64,000 nt of DNA from Halomarina pelagica. Its GTDB lineage: Archaea > Halobacteriota > Halobacteria > Halobacteriales > Haloarculaceae. Both the position numbers and the translations under genes were made by a program. The notes beneath the pieces were generated by a model. It was not told where the DNA came from, searched no databases, and worked only from the letters and a program-made list of their open reading frames with translations. Each line of letters opens with the position of its first letter. Position 1 is the first letter of the stretch. Location: NCBI RefSeq assembly GCF_024228315.1, contig NZ_CP100454.1:1-64000 (forward strand), read 5' to 3'. Shown here piece after piece: positions 40,172 through 48,859 of the stretch.

Positions 40172-40627
40172 TCACTCGAGGTCGACCATTCCATCGTCGA
40201 GCAGGTCACCGAGGACCTCGCGAGCGTGGCCCTTCGGCGTAACGTCCGTGTAGACAGCATAGACCTCTCCGTCAACGACGACGAACGTCGTCCGCTCGGT
40301 CTCGCCACTCGCTCGCCGTTCGACATCGAACGCCGCCGCGATTTCGCCATCTGGGTCTGCGAGTAGGTCGAAGCCAATGTCGTGGCGCTCGACGAACGCA
40401 GCGTGCGAATCGACATCGTCGGCCGACACTCCGTAGACCGAGACTCCTGCATCGCGATACGTCCCCTGTTCCTTCGTAAACTCCGTCGCCTCCGTCGTAC
40501 ATCCCGGCGTGTCGTCCGCGGGATAGAAGTAGACGACCGTCGGCTCGTCGAACGCCACGGTGAGTTGCGTGCCGTGCTGATTGGGTGCCGAGACCTGCGG
40601 CGCGGGATCGCCTGGCTCGAGTGGCAT
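40172..40627 (-). CDS. Bcp/PrxQ-type peroxiredoxin
   Basis: A 151-residue thioredoxin-fold peroxidase. The active-site motif is VVYFYPADDTPGCTTEATEF, with the peroxidatic Cys in PGCT. The usual resolving Cys five residues later (TxEAC) is replaced by Thr, so this is a one-Cys version needing an external thiol. AAFDVERRASGETERTTFVV gives the conserved second half with Arg. Role: reduction of peroxides in the cytoplasm. Monocistronic. Confidence 0.92.
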   Translation of the reverse strand: MPLEPGDPAPQVSAPNQHGTQLTVAFDEPTVVYFYPADDTPGCTTEATEFTKEQGTYRDAGVSVYGVSADDVDSHAAFVERHDIGFDLLADPDGEIAAAFDVERRASGETERTTFVVVDGEVYAVYTDVTPKGHAREVLGDLLDDGMVDLE

Positions 40628-40918
40628 AGCTCCCAGTACACGTGGCGTATGGAAAACCGTTCGTCCGGGCGAGTACCACCGACGATCCCGACGGAGTGAG
40701 GCGGTCGGTCGATTGATGTCGCTTCACCAGTGGGGGATTCTGCGTCCGGCGGCAGGGAGTGTCTATCTGAGTATCCGACAAAATTGGCACGAATCGACCC
40801 GCAGCCTATCCGCTCCGCGGTTAGTGGGTGTGAGTATCCACCGATGGTAGCAGGGTGTATCAACAGTAAAAGGAACGTTGAGTCAGAGCTAATATAGCCA
40901 TCGAGTGACCGATCAGCC
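40628..40918. other. Intergenic, nothing recognised
   Basis: About 290 bases between the peroxiredoxin gene and the zinc-finger gene, both on the minus strand. Small frames only. No palindromes stood out. Confidence 0.4.
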
Positions 40919-41254
40919 TCACCGAACAGTGAAGTCGGGTTCGTGGATCTCTTCGGTATACGTAACGAGGAGGTTCACGAGCTCCTGTTTCGTATGAGAG
41001 ACCATGAAATGGGTTCGGATCTCTCCAGACACCTCGTCTTTGCAGACGGGACATTCGAGTTGCAGTCGGGTGGCTTTCATGGCGAATCGATCGACAATAC
41101 GTGCACGATCGGCAAAACGAGAGCGGCAGCAGGAGCAAGTCACGTGTATACCTCTACCCCGTTGATCACTATCCTGCGATTCGAGCGTACACTCGCCTGC
41201 CACCTGCCGTAAATACTCGGAGTCACTCGATAGCTTGTGCTCACTGTGCAGCAT
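40919..41254 (-). CDS. Zinc-finger protein, unknown
   Basis: Up to 111 residues. The core reads VTCSCCRSRFADRARIVDRF, then LECPVCKDEVSGEIRTHFMV, then SHTKQELVNLLVTYTEEI. Cysteine pairs CSCC and CPVC, followed by H-x4-H, suggest two zinc sites. The start is uncertain: the first 30 residues (MLHSEHKLSSDSEYLRQVAG) may or may not be translated. Probably a nucleic-acid-binding regulator. Confidence 0.6.
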   Translation of the reverse strand: MLHSEHKLSSDSEYLRQVAGECTLESQDSDQRGRGIHVTCSCCRSRFADRARIVDRFAMKATRLQLECPVCKDEVSGEIRTHFMVSHTKQELVNLLVTYTEEIHEPDFTVR

Positions 41255-41370
41255 CTAGCGGCAGTACGTGGCCATTCTCTCGGACGAGTCAGTGGTCGGG
41301 AGATCTCCCACGGCGATGCTTGGACACGACACCACGGTTGTTATCGGAGCGGCGATCGTAGCCTGGGGAT

Positions 41371-42273
41371 GTGACCACGCGCGCTCGCCAGCTCGGATTA
41401 TTCGTTCTCGCTGGGATCCTCTTCGGAGGCACGTTCGTCGCCGTTCGCGCAGGCCTCGCCTACTTCCCACCGCTCACATTTGTGGCCCTCCGCTTCGATA
41501 TCGCGGGCGCACTCCTCCTCGCGTACGTCATCCTCGCTCGTGATGACTGGCGCCCGCGGACTCGCCGTGACATCACAGCAATCCTCATCACCGGGATTCC
41601 CGCCCTCGGCCTGAGCAACGCACTGTTGTTCGTCGGGCAGCAGTACACCACGAGTGCAGTGGCGGCGATCGTCTTCAGTCTCGCCCCTGTCCTGACACCC
41701 CTCTTCGCCGTCGCATTGCTGAGCGACGAATCGCTCTCGCTCCGTGGCGCTGGCGGCCTTCTTGTAGGCCTCTGCGGCGTCGGCCTCGTCGTCCAGCCCC
41801 AGCCAACCCGCCTACTCGCTGGCGGCGCGACTGGCCAGCTCATCTTGCTCTGTGGAGCGGTGAGCGTCGCCCTCGGTTCGGTCCTCATCCGGCGTGCCGA
41901 CGCCACCCTCCCGAGCGTCGTGGTCACCGCCTGGGCCCTCCCGCTCGGCGGCGTCACGTTGCATCTCGCGAGTCTCGCTGCCGGGGAATCGCTCGGGGCT
42001 GTCCAGTGGACGCCTGGCGCCATCGTCGCCCTTGGCTACGTGAGCGTATTTGCTGGCGCGATTGCCTACACCGCGTACTTCGAGTTACTCGCTGAGGCGG
42101 GAGCGATCCAGACGAATCTCATCAACTACTTCATTCCCGTGGTAACGACGGTCCTTGGCTGGGCGCTGCTCGACGAGACGATCACCCTCGCGACCATCGC
42201 TGGCTTCCTCGTCATCTTCGCCGGATTCGCACTGCTGAAGGCTCGAACGCTCACACAGCATTTGCATCACTGA
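41371..42273 (+). CDS. EamA/DMT family transporter
   Basis: A 300-residue protein with ten predicted helices in two EamA repeats (residues 8-135 and 150-295). Repeat signatures are FVAVRAGLAYFPPLTFVALR in the first and GAIAYTAYFELLAEAGAIQT with NLINYFIPVVTTVLGWALLD in the second. It starts at GTG 41371, because the nearby ATG at 41369 runs straight into TGA. DMT carriers export metabolites or amino acids; substrate unknown. Confidence 0.9.
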   Translation: MTTRARQLGLFVLAGILFGGTFVAVRAGLAYFPPLTFVALRFDIAGALLLAYVILARDDWRPRTRRDITAILITGIPALGLSNALLFVGQQYTTSAVAAIVFSLAPVLTPLFAVALLSDESLSLRGAGGLLVGLCGVGLVVQPQPTRLLAGGATGQLILLCGAVSVALGSVLIRRADATLPSVVVTAWALPLGGVTLHLASLAAGESLGAVQWTPGAIVALGYVSVFAGAIAYTAYFELLAEAGAIQTNLINYFIPVVTTVLGWALLDETITLATIAGFLVIFAGFALLKARTLTQHLHH

Positions 42274-42307
42274 GCGGTCCGTGACTGCGCGTGAGCCGTC
42301 TGGGCGC

Positions 42308-42610
42308 TTAGTTGCGCTCGCTGAGCGCCAACCAGCATAAGACGATCCCCACACAACCCATCGCTCCACCCCCGGCAGTGAAGCCGAGTTGCGTGAGCGG
42401 TGAAACGAGCGCGGGCGCACAGTCGAGCGTTCGCGTCCCGCCCACGATACACGCCTGCAGTGGAGCGAGCAGGCCGAGCGAGGTGCTCACCACGCCGACC
42501 AGCAGGAGGCCGATCCCGAGGGCGAGGCGGTCGGCCTGTCGGCGCTGATGCTCGAGTGTCTGCCAGCGCTGGCAGATGGCGCGTTCCTCGTACTCCGTCC
42601 CGCGCTCCAT
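42308..42610 (-). CDS. Small membrane protein, unknown
   Basis: A 100-residue protein. An N-terminal charged helix (EYEERAICQRWQTLEHQRRQ) precedes two hydrophobic segments, LALGIGLLLVGVVSTSLGLL and GGGAMGCVGIVLCWLAL, around a loop with two cysteines (QACIVGGTRTLDCAP) likely disulfide-bonded outside. No family recognised. It converges with the EamA gene. Confidence 0.6.
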   Translation of the reverse strand: MERGTEYEERAICQRWQTLEHQRRQADRLALGIGLLLVGVVSTSLGLLAPLQACIVGGTRTLDCAPALVSPLTQLGFTAGGGAMGCVGIVLCWLALSERN

Positions 42611-42762
42611 AGCTCCCCTTCTTCACGTGTCATGATAACTTTTCGCACTATCGCGCCTCGAGATCGAGAGTGCCTCTCGGCGGATTTATTTCTCCGACTG
42701 ATCTATTCATTCCATGTAGCCACTATGCATTTCTATTGTCCATCCACTACGGAACATACGCG

Positions 42763-42969
42763 ATGGCTCTGACGACGCTCGACCTGTTCATCGATCTCAA
42801 GCGCCTCGAAGACGACCTCGGCCGGCTCCCCCGCGCCAACGACGTGATTCGCGACGGTGCCCACAGCGTCAACACCTACTACAAGCGCTTCGATGGCAAT
42901 TGGCGCTACGTCGAAACCGCCTATCGAGAGTGGTGCGAGACGGGCCGGTTGCCCGCTGACGCACAGTAA
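42763..42969 (+). CDS. Homing-endonuclease-associated-repeat mini protein
   Basis: A 68-residue protein starting MALTTLDLFIDLKRLEDDLG. The pattern DLKRLEDDLGRLPRANDVIR then GAHSVNTYYKRFDGNWRYVE matches the DNA-binding repeat seen next to HNH and other homing endonucleases (x-L-G-x-x-P-x-x-x-x-x-x-x-G-x-x-S-x-x-x-Y-x-x-x-F-G-x-W). It stands alone with no nuclease domain. Likely a small DNA-binding regulator. The ATG at 42763 is chosen because the upstream extension is hydrophobic and unnatural. Confidence 0.65.
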   Translation: MALTTLDLFIDLKRLEDDLGRLPRANDVIRDGAHSVNTYYKRFDGNWRYVETAYREWCETGRLPADAQ

Positions 42970-43087
42970 GCTCTCGAGTGCCGTCGCCACCGCTGACCAA
43001 CTGACGGTGCGCCTGCCGGATGCTGGCTATACGGGCGTCAGGGAGAGCCACCGCCGTTCGTCGGCAAGGTGCTGTCGCTACCGGAGT

Positions 43088-43381
43088 TCAGACGGAGTGT
43101 AACGCACCGTCATCGACGTACTGGGCGATCCAGTCGGCACGATCCGCGAGTTCGCGCCGGCCCCGCCGGGTCACCGAATATTCGTTGGTGCGGCGGTCTT
43201 TTTCGGACTTCTCGACGAGGCCTTTCTCGACGAGCACGTCGAGGTTGGGATACAATCGCCCGTGATGGATTTCGGTTTCGTAGTAGTCTTCGAGGTCGGC
43301 TTTGATGGCGAGACCGTGTGGCTCGCCGAGGCCGGTGATGACGTACAACAGATCGCGTTGAAAGCCGGTCAGGTCGTACAT
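43088..43381 (-). CDS. PadR-family regulator (copy 1)
   Basis: A 97-residue winged-helix protein starting MYDLTGFQRDLLYVITGLGE. PHGLAIKADLEDYYETEIHH then GRLYPNLDVLVEKGLVEKSE is the PadR signature (G-x-x-I-x-x-x-L-x-x-x-x-x-x-x-x-x-x-GRLYP-x-L). It aligns closely with the protein at 43964. The start codon is inside ACAT-N8-ATGT (43378-43393), so it probably represses itself. Confidence 0.9.
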   Translation of the reverse strand: MYDLTGFQRDLLYVITGLGEPHGLAIKADLEDYYETEIHHGRLYPNLDVLVEKGLVEKSEKDRRTNEYSVTRRGRRELADRADWIAQYVDDGALHSV

Positions 43382-43393
43382 TGCGTTGGATGT
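43378..43393. promoter_or_regulatory. ACAT-N8-ATGT site over PadR start
   Basis: ACAT (43378-43381) and ATGT (43390-43393) form an inverted repeat with 8-base spacing, overlapping the start codon of the PadR gene at 43381. Known PadR operators are built from ATGT/ACAT half-sites, so autoregulation is plausible. Confidence 0.45.
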
Positions 43394-43963
43394 GACTCTC
43401 CTCTCCTACCTAAACATACACGCTTTGGCCAGGCAGCCCACGAGGAGTACGACCTGCGACAGCCAAGCCATCGAGCGCCGCTGAGCGGCGCTCAGATGGA
43501 GCAGCGAGCTGTGAGAAGGCTAACCCGCTCGTAGCTGGCCTTCTCGTCAACCCCCGGTTGGTCGCTCGCTGCGGCCGTGTCGTACGCAAACCGCGGACTC
43601 ACTGCTGTGGGTCTTCGTCCGAGACACAGGTGGGGAGGAGGGTGCGTTACAGCGCATCGTGGGGATGCTCGGGAAATATCGCCCCCTCTGGATCCGAATT
43701 GCAGCAGCCCCGTTCGCATATCCGCCTGCTCGTAGTTAGGTGGTTCTAATTAAATCGTGAATATATCTTCTGTAATAAAGATTGGTGGCCATGATGGTCA
43801 CGTCACAGACGATGGCTCTGGACGGCTCATCAGCCAGTTGAGAGGCTGAGCCGGGCACTCCCCATCACTCAGTGCCGAGAGCGATAGCGCCACTGCTCTG
43901 ACTCCCTGTCGAGCCGCGAGCGAGTTCCTTCGGACCTTCTCTTGGCCAGAGCTGGGCGGCTGG
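43394..43963. other. Intergenic between the two PadR genes
   Basis: No gene of convincing composition in 570 bases. A perfect hairpin GAGCGCCGCT-g-AGCGGCGCTC lies at 43473-43493. An AT-rich segment (TAATTAAATCGTGAATATAT) is near 43750. The region may be the scar of a lost target gene of the PadR regulators. Confidence 0.4.
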
Positions 43964-44263
43964 TTATGTCGGGGTGGCCGTTTCAAACGGGAGATAGGAG
44001 TCTTCCCACTCGTGGCGTGCAGCAAGGGCTTCCCGGCCTTTTTCAGAGAGCGCATACCAGTTGGTGCGCCGATCGAGCTGGCCTTTCTCGACGTAGCCCT
44101 GATTGACGAGCGTATCGAGATTGGGGTACAAGCGGCCGTGGGTGATCTCGCGGTCGATCTGCGCTTCCAGCTCGGTTTTGATCTCCTGGCCAGAGGGCTG
44201 GTCGAAGCCCGCAATCACGTACAGCAAGTCACGCTGGAACCCAGTGAGGTCAAACAGTGTCAT
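43964..44263 (-). CDS. PadR-family regulator (copy 2)
   Basis: A 99-residue protein starting MTLFDLTGFQRDLLYVIAGF. DQPSGQEIKTELEAQIDREI then THGRLYPNLDTLVNQGYVEK gives the PadR fold; it shares DLTGFQRDLLYVI with copy 1. The paralogs are 580 bases apart in the same orientation. The start codon is the first triplet of a perfect palindrome (44261-44276). Targets unknown. Confidence 0.9.
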   Translation of the reverse strand: MTLFDLTGFQRDLLYVIAGFDQPSGQEIKTELEAQIDREITHGRLYPNLDTLVNQGYVEKGQLDRRTNWYALSEKGREALAARHEWEDSYLPFETATPT

Positions 44264-44276
44264 GTGCGTTCACATG
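44261..44276. promoter_or_regulatory. CATGTG-N4-CACATG palindrome over PadR start
   Basis: CATGTG (44261-44266), CGTT, CACATG (44271-44276) is a perfect 6-bp inverted repeat whose left end is the reverse complement of the start codon. Its core ATGT-N6-ACAT uses the same half-sites as the site at 43378. Confidence 0.5.
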
Positions 44277-46090
44277 CACCTAGTATTGAGACGAGGATAT
44301 TGTTACGCAGGGGATACGGGTCCTCCCAGATCGTTGCCCCGCACAACGATGGCAAGCGTCTCGCTTACACACCAAACATGAACGAAGAGATTCTATGACC
44401 GGTGTATGACGGGCGCTAACCGGAGTTTCCTCTGGCTCGAATGATCACTCAACGAGGACTCATTGGTGGTACGACGATATTTCACGGTACCTGCGCCGTA
44501 TCACACGTCGACGCAGGAGCGGAGGGCACGTCGGCAGCCCCATCGGGGAGCCGCGATCGGGGGTGAGTCAATGACCGGGCGCGGGAATCACCATGGCACG
44601 GCGGACTCCGAGAGAGTCAGGGGACCAGTCGTCAACTCCCTCGGGGCATGCTGAGGGATCGTGACGGCTCGTATCGGTGTCCGTCCGATCCCTGACTGCC
44701 GACGCCTGCCGTTTCGCCCTGCCTGGCATCTGCTTTGTGGTCAGTGAAAGACGCGTTGCATATATCACGTCGTGTTCCTGTCGGTAGATTCGGCTCACGA
44801 CAGTGATCAACCGCGAATATCGTTGGAACTAATTACTCGAAAAACAGTCGCCGCGTCGGCGAAGGCGGTACCTGATACCAGTAGCGGACACCACGCAAGC
44901 CACGGAGTAGCGTCTTCCACACAATTACGAGTTGAGCGGTATCCAATACGCCGTGCGACACTGGAACCGCGACCCCTAGGTGATCGTAGCGGTCTACCTG
45001 TCGATACGGCCGTTTCGGGGGCCTGTGTGAAGGGAACGGACGTGAGTAGATGGATCTATCCCCCGCACGCTACTGAACCCCAGGACGCTCTCATTTCGTA
45101 ACATACGCGCAGTGAGTGCTATCCGTTCGGGCAGTCGGATATCACGGATTGACGCCAACGAGCGGGCGGTCCGTACCCGAAATGGATCGACGGCCAGTCC
45201 GATCAGCGACTAACTCCGTACGTATATGAGGGAGATACCACTTGAGCGGACGACGTTACGATGACCGTGCGACATCCACCGTCCAGCGTTTATTACCTAA
45301 GCGATCTCGAGTCCTCCGTTGTCCGGTAGCCGAACAGTAGGCGCAGGACGAAACAGCGTTTAGACGCCGGATTTCTCGGGAGACGCGCAGCAGCCGTTCC
45401 CGCAACGAATCCAGCGTCACGTGCCACGTCTGTAGCGTTGACACTGACCTGTCGATGTACGCCCCCAGAAACGTCGCCCCTCCAAGTAATCGAGCAATTA
45501 ATATTAATACTATCTTGCAAGGAGTGTCCGACTGACCAGTATACATCGCCGCTCACTCCACCGTCTCTTGGAGCGTGTGAACGCGACCGACCGGGCGATA
45601 ATCCCAGGCCGAGAAGTCACAGCGGTATCACCGCACGGTGTCCATTTTTGGGGGAGAAAAGTCACGTGCAGGAAGTCGCGCTGACCGAATTGTTTTTCGC
45701 TCGTTTTTTCCGGGAGTTACAAGTTGCTCAGGAATTCGCCATAAAGGATGGTCCGTGAGAGCGCCATACGGTTGCGAATATCTATCAAATAATGGTGGGT
45801 ACGTCTATTACCTTCGCTCTTGCGTAGAACATTGTTGGTAAAGAGCCGTCCGTCGGTTTTCCTGTAGATGGACTCGATGAGAAGGCTCTCCAGAACAGGA
45901 GCGCGGTCGGTCGAACGGGAGGATCTACCAACCCGATTCACAGGATGGGATCGTCACTAATGATCTACTTCACGAGAGCGCTCGCCGAAACATGGTTGCA
46001 AACATTTGCAGTTTGCTGGAACCAGCTAATCTGAACAGTGCCCCCGTAGACGTCCCATAGAGTTATTAACAACCATATCGATTCCATCTC
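44277..46090. other. 1.8-kb gap without a recognisable gene
   Basis: Short frames occur but none has convincing haloarchaeal composition. The minus-strand frame 45941-45717 (APVLESLLIESIYRKTDGRL) has a transposase-like feel near its middle but I cannot name it. The region is less GC-rich than its surroundings near 45430-45550. Immediately before 46091 the sequence GTTATTAACAACC and AACATTTGCAGTTTGC could hold the dehydrogenase promoter and a regulator site. I regard this gap as decayed DNA between the accessory part and the catabolic island. Confidence 0.4.
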
Positions 46091-47134
46091 ATGAGGGGAT
46101 TAGTCAAGGCTAGTCGCAGCCGGGGCGCTATGGAACTTGTCAAGCGTGAACGACCGGAACCTGCGGCCGACGAAGCGCTCGTCGAGGTCGACTACGCTGG
46201 ACTCTGTGGCAGTGATGCGGGTATCTACGAGTTCGAGTCCGCGTTCGAGCGGATGGACCTCCCGACCGTCATCGGCCACGAGTACGCGGGCCGCGTCGTC
46301 GAAGTGGGCTCGAACGTACAGAACTACGCAGTGGGCGACCGCGTCGTCGAACGACCGATCCGTGGCTGTGGCGCCTGCTACCAGTGTCGAGTCGGCGAGT
46401 CGAACGTCTGCCAGAACGCCGTCATCACGGGTGTCGACCACGATGGCGCATACGAACAGTTCCTCACGGTCCCGGCGGACGCCCTCCACCCCGTCCCCGA
46501 CGACGTCCCTCAGAAACACGCCGCCATGGTGGAACCTACGAGCATCGCGGCACGCGCCGTCATCCAGAACTCGCGAGTCGAGCCAGGCGACCGAGTCCTG
46601 GTCGAAGGCCCCGGTCCGATCGGGCTTCTAACTGCCCAGATCGCTCGCGTGCAGGGCGGAACCGTCGCCGTATCCGGCGTCGGCCAGGACACGAAGTGCC
46701 GCCTCCCGCTCGCCCGCGAACTCGGTTTCGAGACCATCAACGTCGCCGATGACGACATGGAGGCACGGCGGAGGGACTTGACCGATAGCGTGGGCTACGA
46801 CGCCGTGTTCGACACTACCGGTCACCCCTCGGGGCTCACGACCGCCGTGGACGAGGTTCGGAAGGGCGGCCAGATCGTGCTCGTCGGACAGACCGGCGAG
46901 ACCACGATGCCGTACTCGCCGCTCGTTCGCGCGGAGATCGACCTACAGTGCTCGTACGCGTCGATGTACGAGGATTTCGAGCGGTCCCTCCGCTTGATTC
47001 GGTCCGGCGACGTCGACGCACGGACGTTCATCGACGACCGGTTCTCGCTGCTCGACCCCGACGAAGCGTTCGAGGCGTTCATCGCCGGGGAGACGGTGAA
47101 GCCAGTCTTCGACGTCTCCGAACTTCACGAGTAA
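46091..47134 (+). CDS. Zinc-dependent MDR polyol/alcohol dehydrogenase
   Basis: A 347-residue enzyme with both zinc sites: catalytic ligands CGSD and GHEYAGRVVE, and the structural site CGACYQCRVGESNVC. The Rossmann stretch VLVEGPGPIGLLTAQIARVQ binds NAD(P). Closest in style to sorbitol, threonine or galactitol-phosphate dehydrogenases, oxidising a secondary alcohol. It lies at the left edge of the catabolic island and is transcribed toward it. The 3' end overlaps the remnant of an IS6 transposase gene by 10 bases. A polyol or sugar substrate is inferred from family and neighbours. Confidence 0.92.
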   Translation: MRGLVKASRSRGAMELVKRERPEPAADEALVEVDYAGLCGSDAGIYEFESAFERMDLPTVIGHEYAGRVVEVGSNVQNYAVGDRVVERPIRGCGACYQCRVGESNVCQNAVITGVDHDGAYEQFLTVPADALHPVPDDVPQKHAAMVEPTSIAARAVIQNSRVEPGDRVLVEGPGPIGLLTAQIARVQGGTVAVSGVGQDTKCRLPLARELGFETINVADDDMEARRRDLTDSVGYDAVFDTTGHPSGLTTAVDEVRKGGQIVLVGQTGETTMPYSPLVRAEIDLQCSYASMYEDFERSLRLIRSGDVDARTFIDDRFSLLDPDEAFEAFIAGETVKPVFDVSELHE

Positions 47135-47875
47135 CACGGCGAGCCACGCACGCCGCATCCTGTGACCAACGGAGGCTTTTCGATAGTCGGCACTGTCGAG
47201 TGCTGCACCTCCTCGATCGGCGTCTTTCCATCGAGAGTTCGGTGGGGTCGCTGACGGTTGTAGTAGTGCAGAAACTGTTCAAGCCACTTACGGACGCCCC
47301 CCGACTGCCAACCCATGAATTACGGAAGCGATCGACGCGAATTTTGAGCGTGTGAAACCGCTTTTCGATCAGGTTTCGCTCGGTATAGCTGACCCGACCG
47401 CTCAGACCTAACCGAGAGAGGGCAGTCCGATAACCGAATTGGTCGACGAGAAACTCAGCCTCAGAGAGTTCATATGTCTCCTTAAGTCGATGGAGAAACG
47501 CAGCCGCTGGATCGGCACCGCACCGACCAAACAACACGACATCGAGAATCAGCTTCGTCTCGGTGTCTATTGCAGCGTACAACCACGACCACTCGCCATT
47601 GACCTTGACAGTGGTTTCGTCAACAGCGATCCGCTTCGGCTGCGCCTCGGGTGGGTCGCATCCGCTGTCAGTCAGCCGACGCACCTCATTCCAAACCGCT
47701 CCACGCGAGCGTTCAACGCCTAATTCAGCTACGGTCGCTATTGTCTCCCGAAGCGAACACTCGATCTGATGGAGCCGGACGGCGAACGCCCTGACGCAAT
47801 CGCCGTCCGATCGTTCTCCCACGATTCTCCAGAATCCACGCCTCAGCTCTCGCTGAGCAGGTCCGCGAGCGACAT
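47125..47875 (-). pseudogene. Degenerate IS6-family transposase
   Basis: Three frames are needed. From ATG 47875 it reads MSLADLLSES and hits TGA. A second frame gives RAFAVRLHQIECSLRETIAT through VDETTVKVNGEWSWLYAAID, DTETKLILDVVLFGRCGADP and TERNLIEKRFHTLKIRVDRF. A third frame, entered at a six-C run (47297-47302), gives VRKWLEQFLHYYNRQRPHRT then LDGKTPIEEV. The D-D-E core residues (VDETTV, AIDTETK, NLIEK) are still visible. One end-like sequence, read on the plus strand as CTCAACTAGACAGTGCC (47914-47930), remains on the right; the left end is not found. The element is dead. It is a relative of the fragment at 32958. Confidence 0.88.
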
Positions 47876-47978
47876 GACCACTCACTCAACGATCTGCTCA
47901 CTTCTTAAACTGGCTCAACTAGACAGTGCCGAAGAAACTATTATACTGCTCGGCGCAGACGTTTCGTAACGAGGTAGC

Positions 47979-48770
47979 ATGAGCGACTTGTTAGCTGGCG
48001 ATGTCGCAGTCGTCACCGGCGGTTCGAGCGGTAACGGACGACAAATCTCGTTGACGTTGGCCGAACACGGCGCCGACGTCGTCGTCGCGGACCTCCGCGA
48101 GGACCCGCGGGAGGGCGGGACACCGACTCACGAACGCATCGGGGACGAGGGCGGAAACGCTCGGTTCGTCGAGTGCGACGTCACCGACGTCGAGAACCTC
48201 CGGGGCGCGGTCGACGTCGCCGACGAGTTCGGCGGCGTCACCGTCATGGTGAACAACGCGGGCATCACCCACAGCAGCGACTTCCTGGAGACGAAGGAGG
48301 CCGAGTACGAACAGTTGATGGACGTCAACTCGAAGGGCGTCTTCTTCGGCGCGCAGGCCGCCGCGCGCAAGATGGTCGACCACGGCCGCGGCGGATCCAT
48401 CGTCAACATCTCGAGCATCTCAGGGCTCACCGGCCGCGGCGACGGCGTCCGGTACTGCACCTCCAAGGGTGCCGTTCGGCTGATGACCTACGCGCTGGCC
48501 GACGCCCTCGGGCGGTACGACATCCGCGTGAACGCCGTCCACCCGGGACTCGTCGAGACGAGCATGAGCGCCGACGATCTCGGGGTCATCGGGAGCGACT
48601 CCGCCGCCGCCTACGAGCGGACGACGCCGCTGGGTCGAATCGGTCAGCCCCAGGACGTCGCAGACGCGACACTCTTTCTCGCCGGGCCGCGGTCGAGTTT
48701 CGTCAACGGCGAGTCGCTCGTCGTCGACGGCGGCGTGACCAACACCTGGGGCGGCGGCTGGGAGGAGTGA
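47979..48770 (+). CDS. SDR-family oxidoreductase
   Basis: A 263-residue classical short-chain dehydrogenase. TGGSSGNGRQI binds the cofactor, NNAGITHSSDF follows, and the catalytic Ser and Y-x-x-x-K are in NISSISGLTGRGDGVRYCTS-KGA. The C-terminal FVNGESLVVDGGVTNTWGGG is typical. Asp-rich VVVADLRED after strand 2 favours NAD. Probably oxidises a sugar or polyol to a ketone or lactone. TATTATAC about 40 bases upstream of the ATG gives a near-leaderless promoter. Confidence 0.93.
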   Translation: MSDLLAGDVAVVTGGSSGNGRQISLTLAEHGADVVVADLREDPREGGTPTHERIGDEGGNARFVECDVTDVENLRGAVDVADEFGGVTVMVNNAGITHSSDFLETKEAEYEQLMDVNSKGVFFGAQAAARKMVDHGRGGSIVNISSISGLTGRGDGVRYCTSKGAVRLMTYALADALGRYDIRVNAVHPGLVETSMSADDLGVIGSDSAAAYERTTPLGRIGQPQDVADATLFLAGPRSSFVNGESLVVDGGVTNTWGGGWEE

Positions 48771-48859
48771 ACGAACGGTCGGTCCCGCGGATTCGGCGGC
48801 GACCGTAAAGAACGGACGTCGGAGCCGAGACGTAACGTCGGCCCGTGGCGCGTCCCGTC

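Noticed and set aside
45256-45546. 96-codon minus-strand frame in the 1.8-kb gap
   Set aside because: A hydrophobic start followed by an arginine-rich tail, no promoter or relative in mind; not enough to call a gene.
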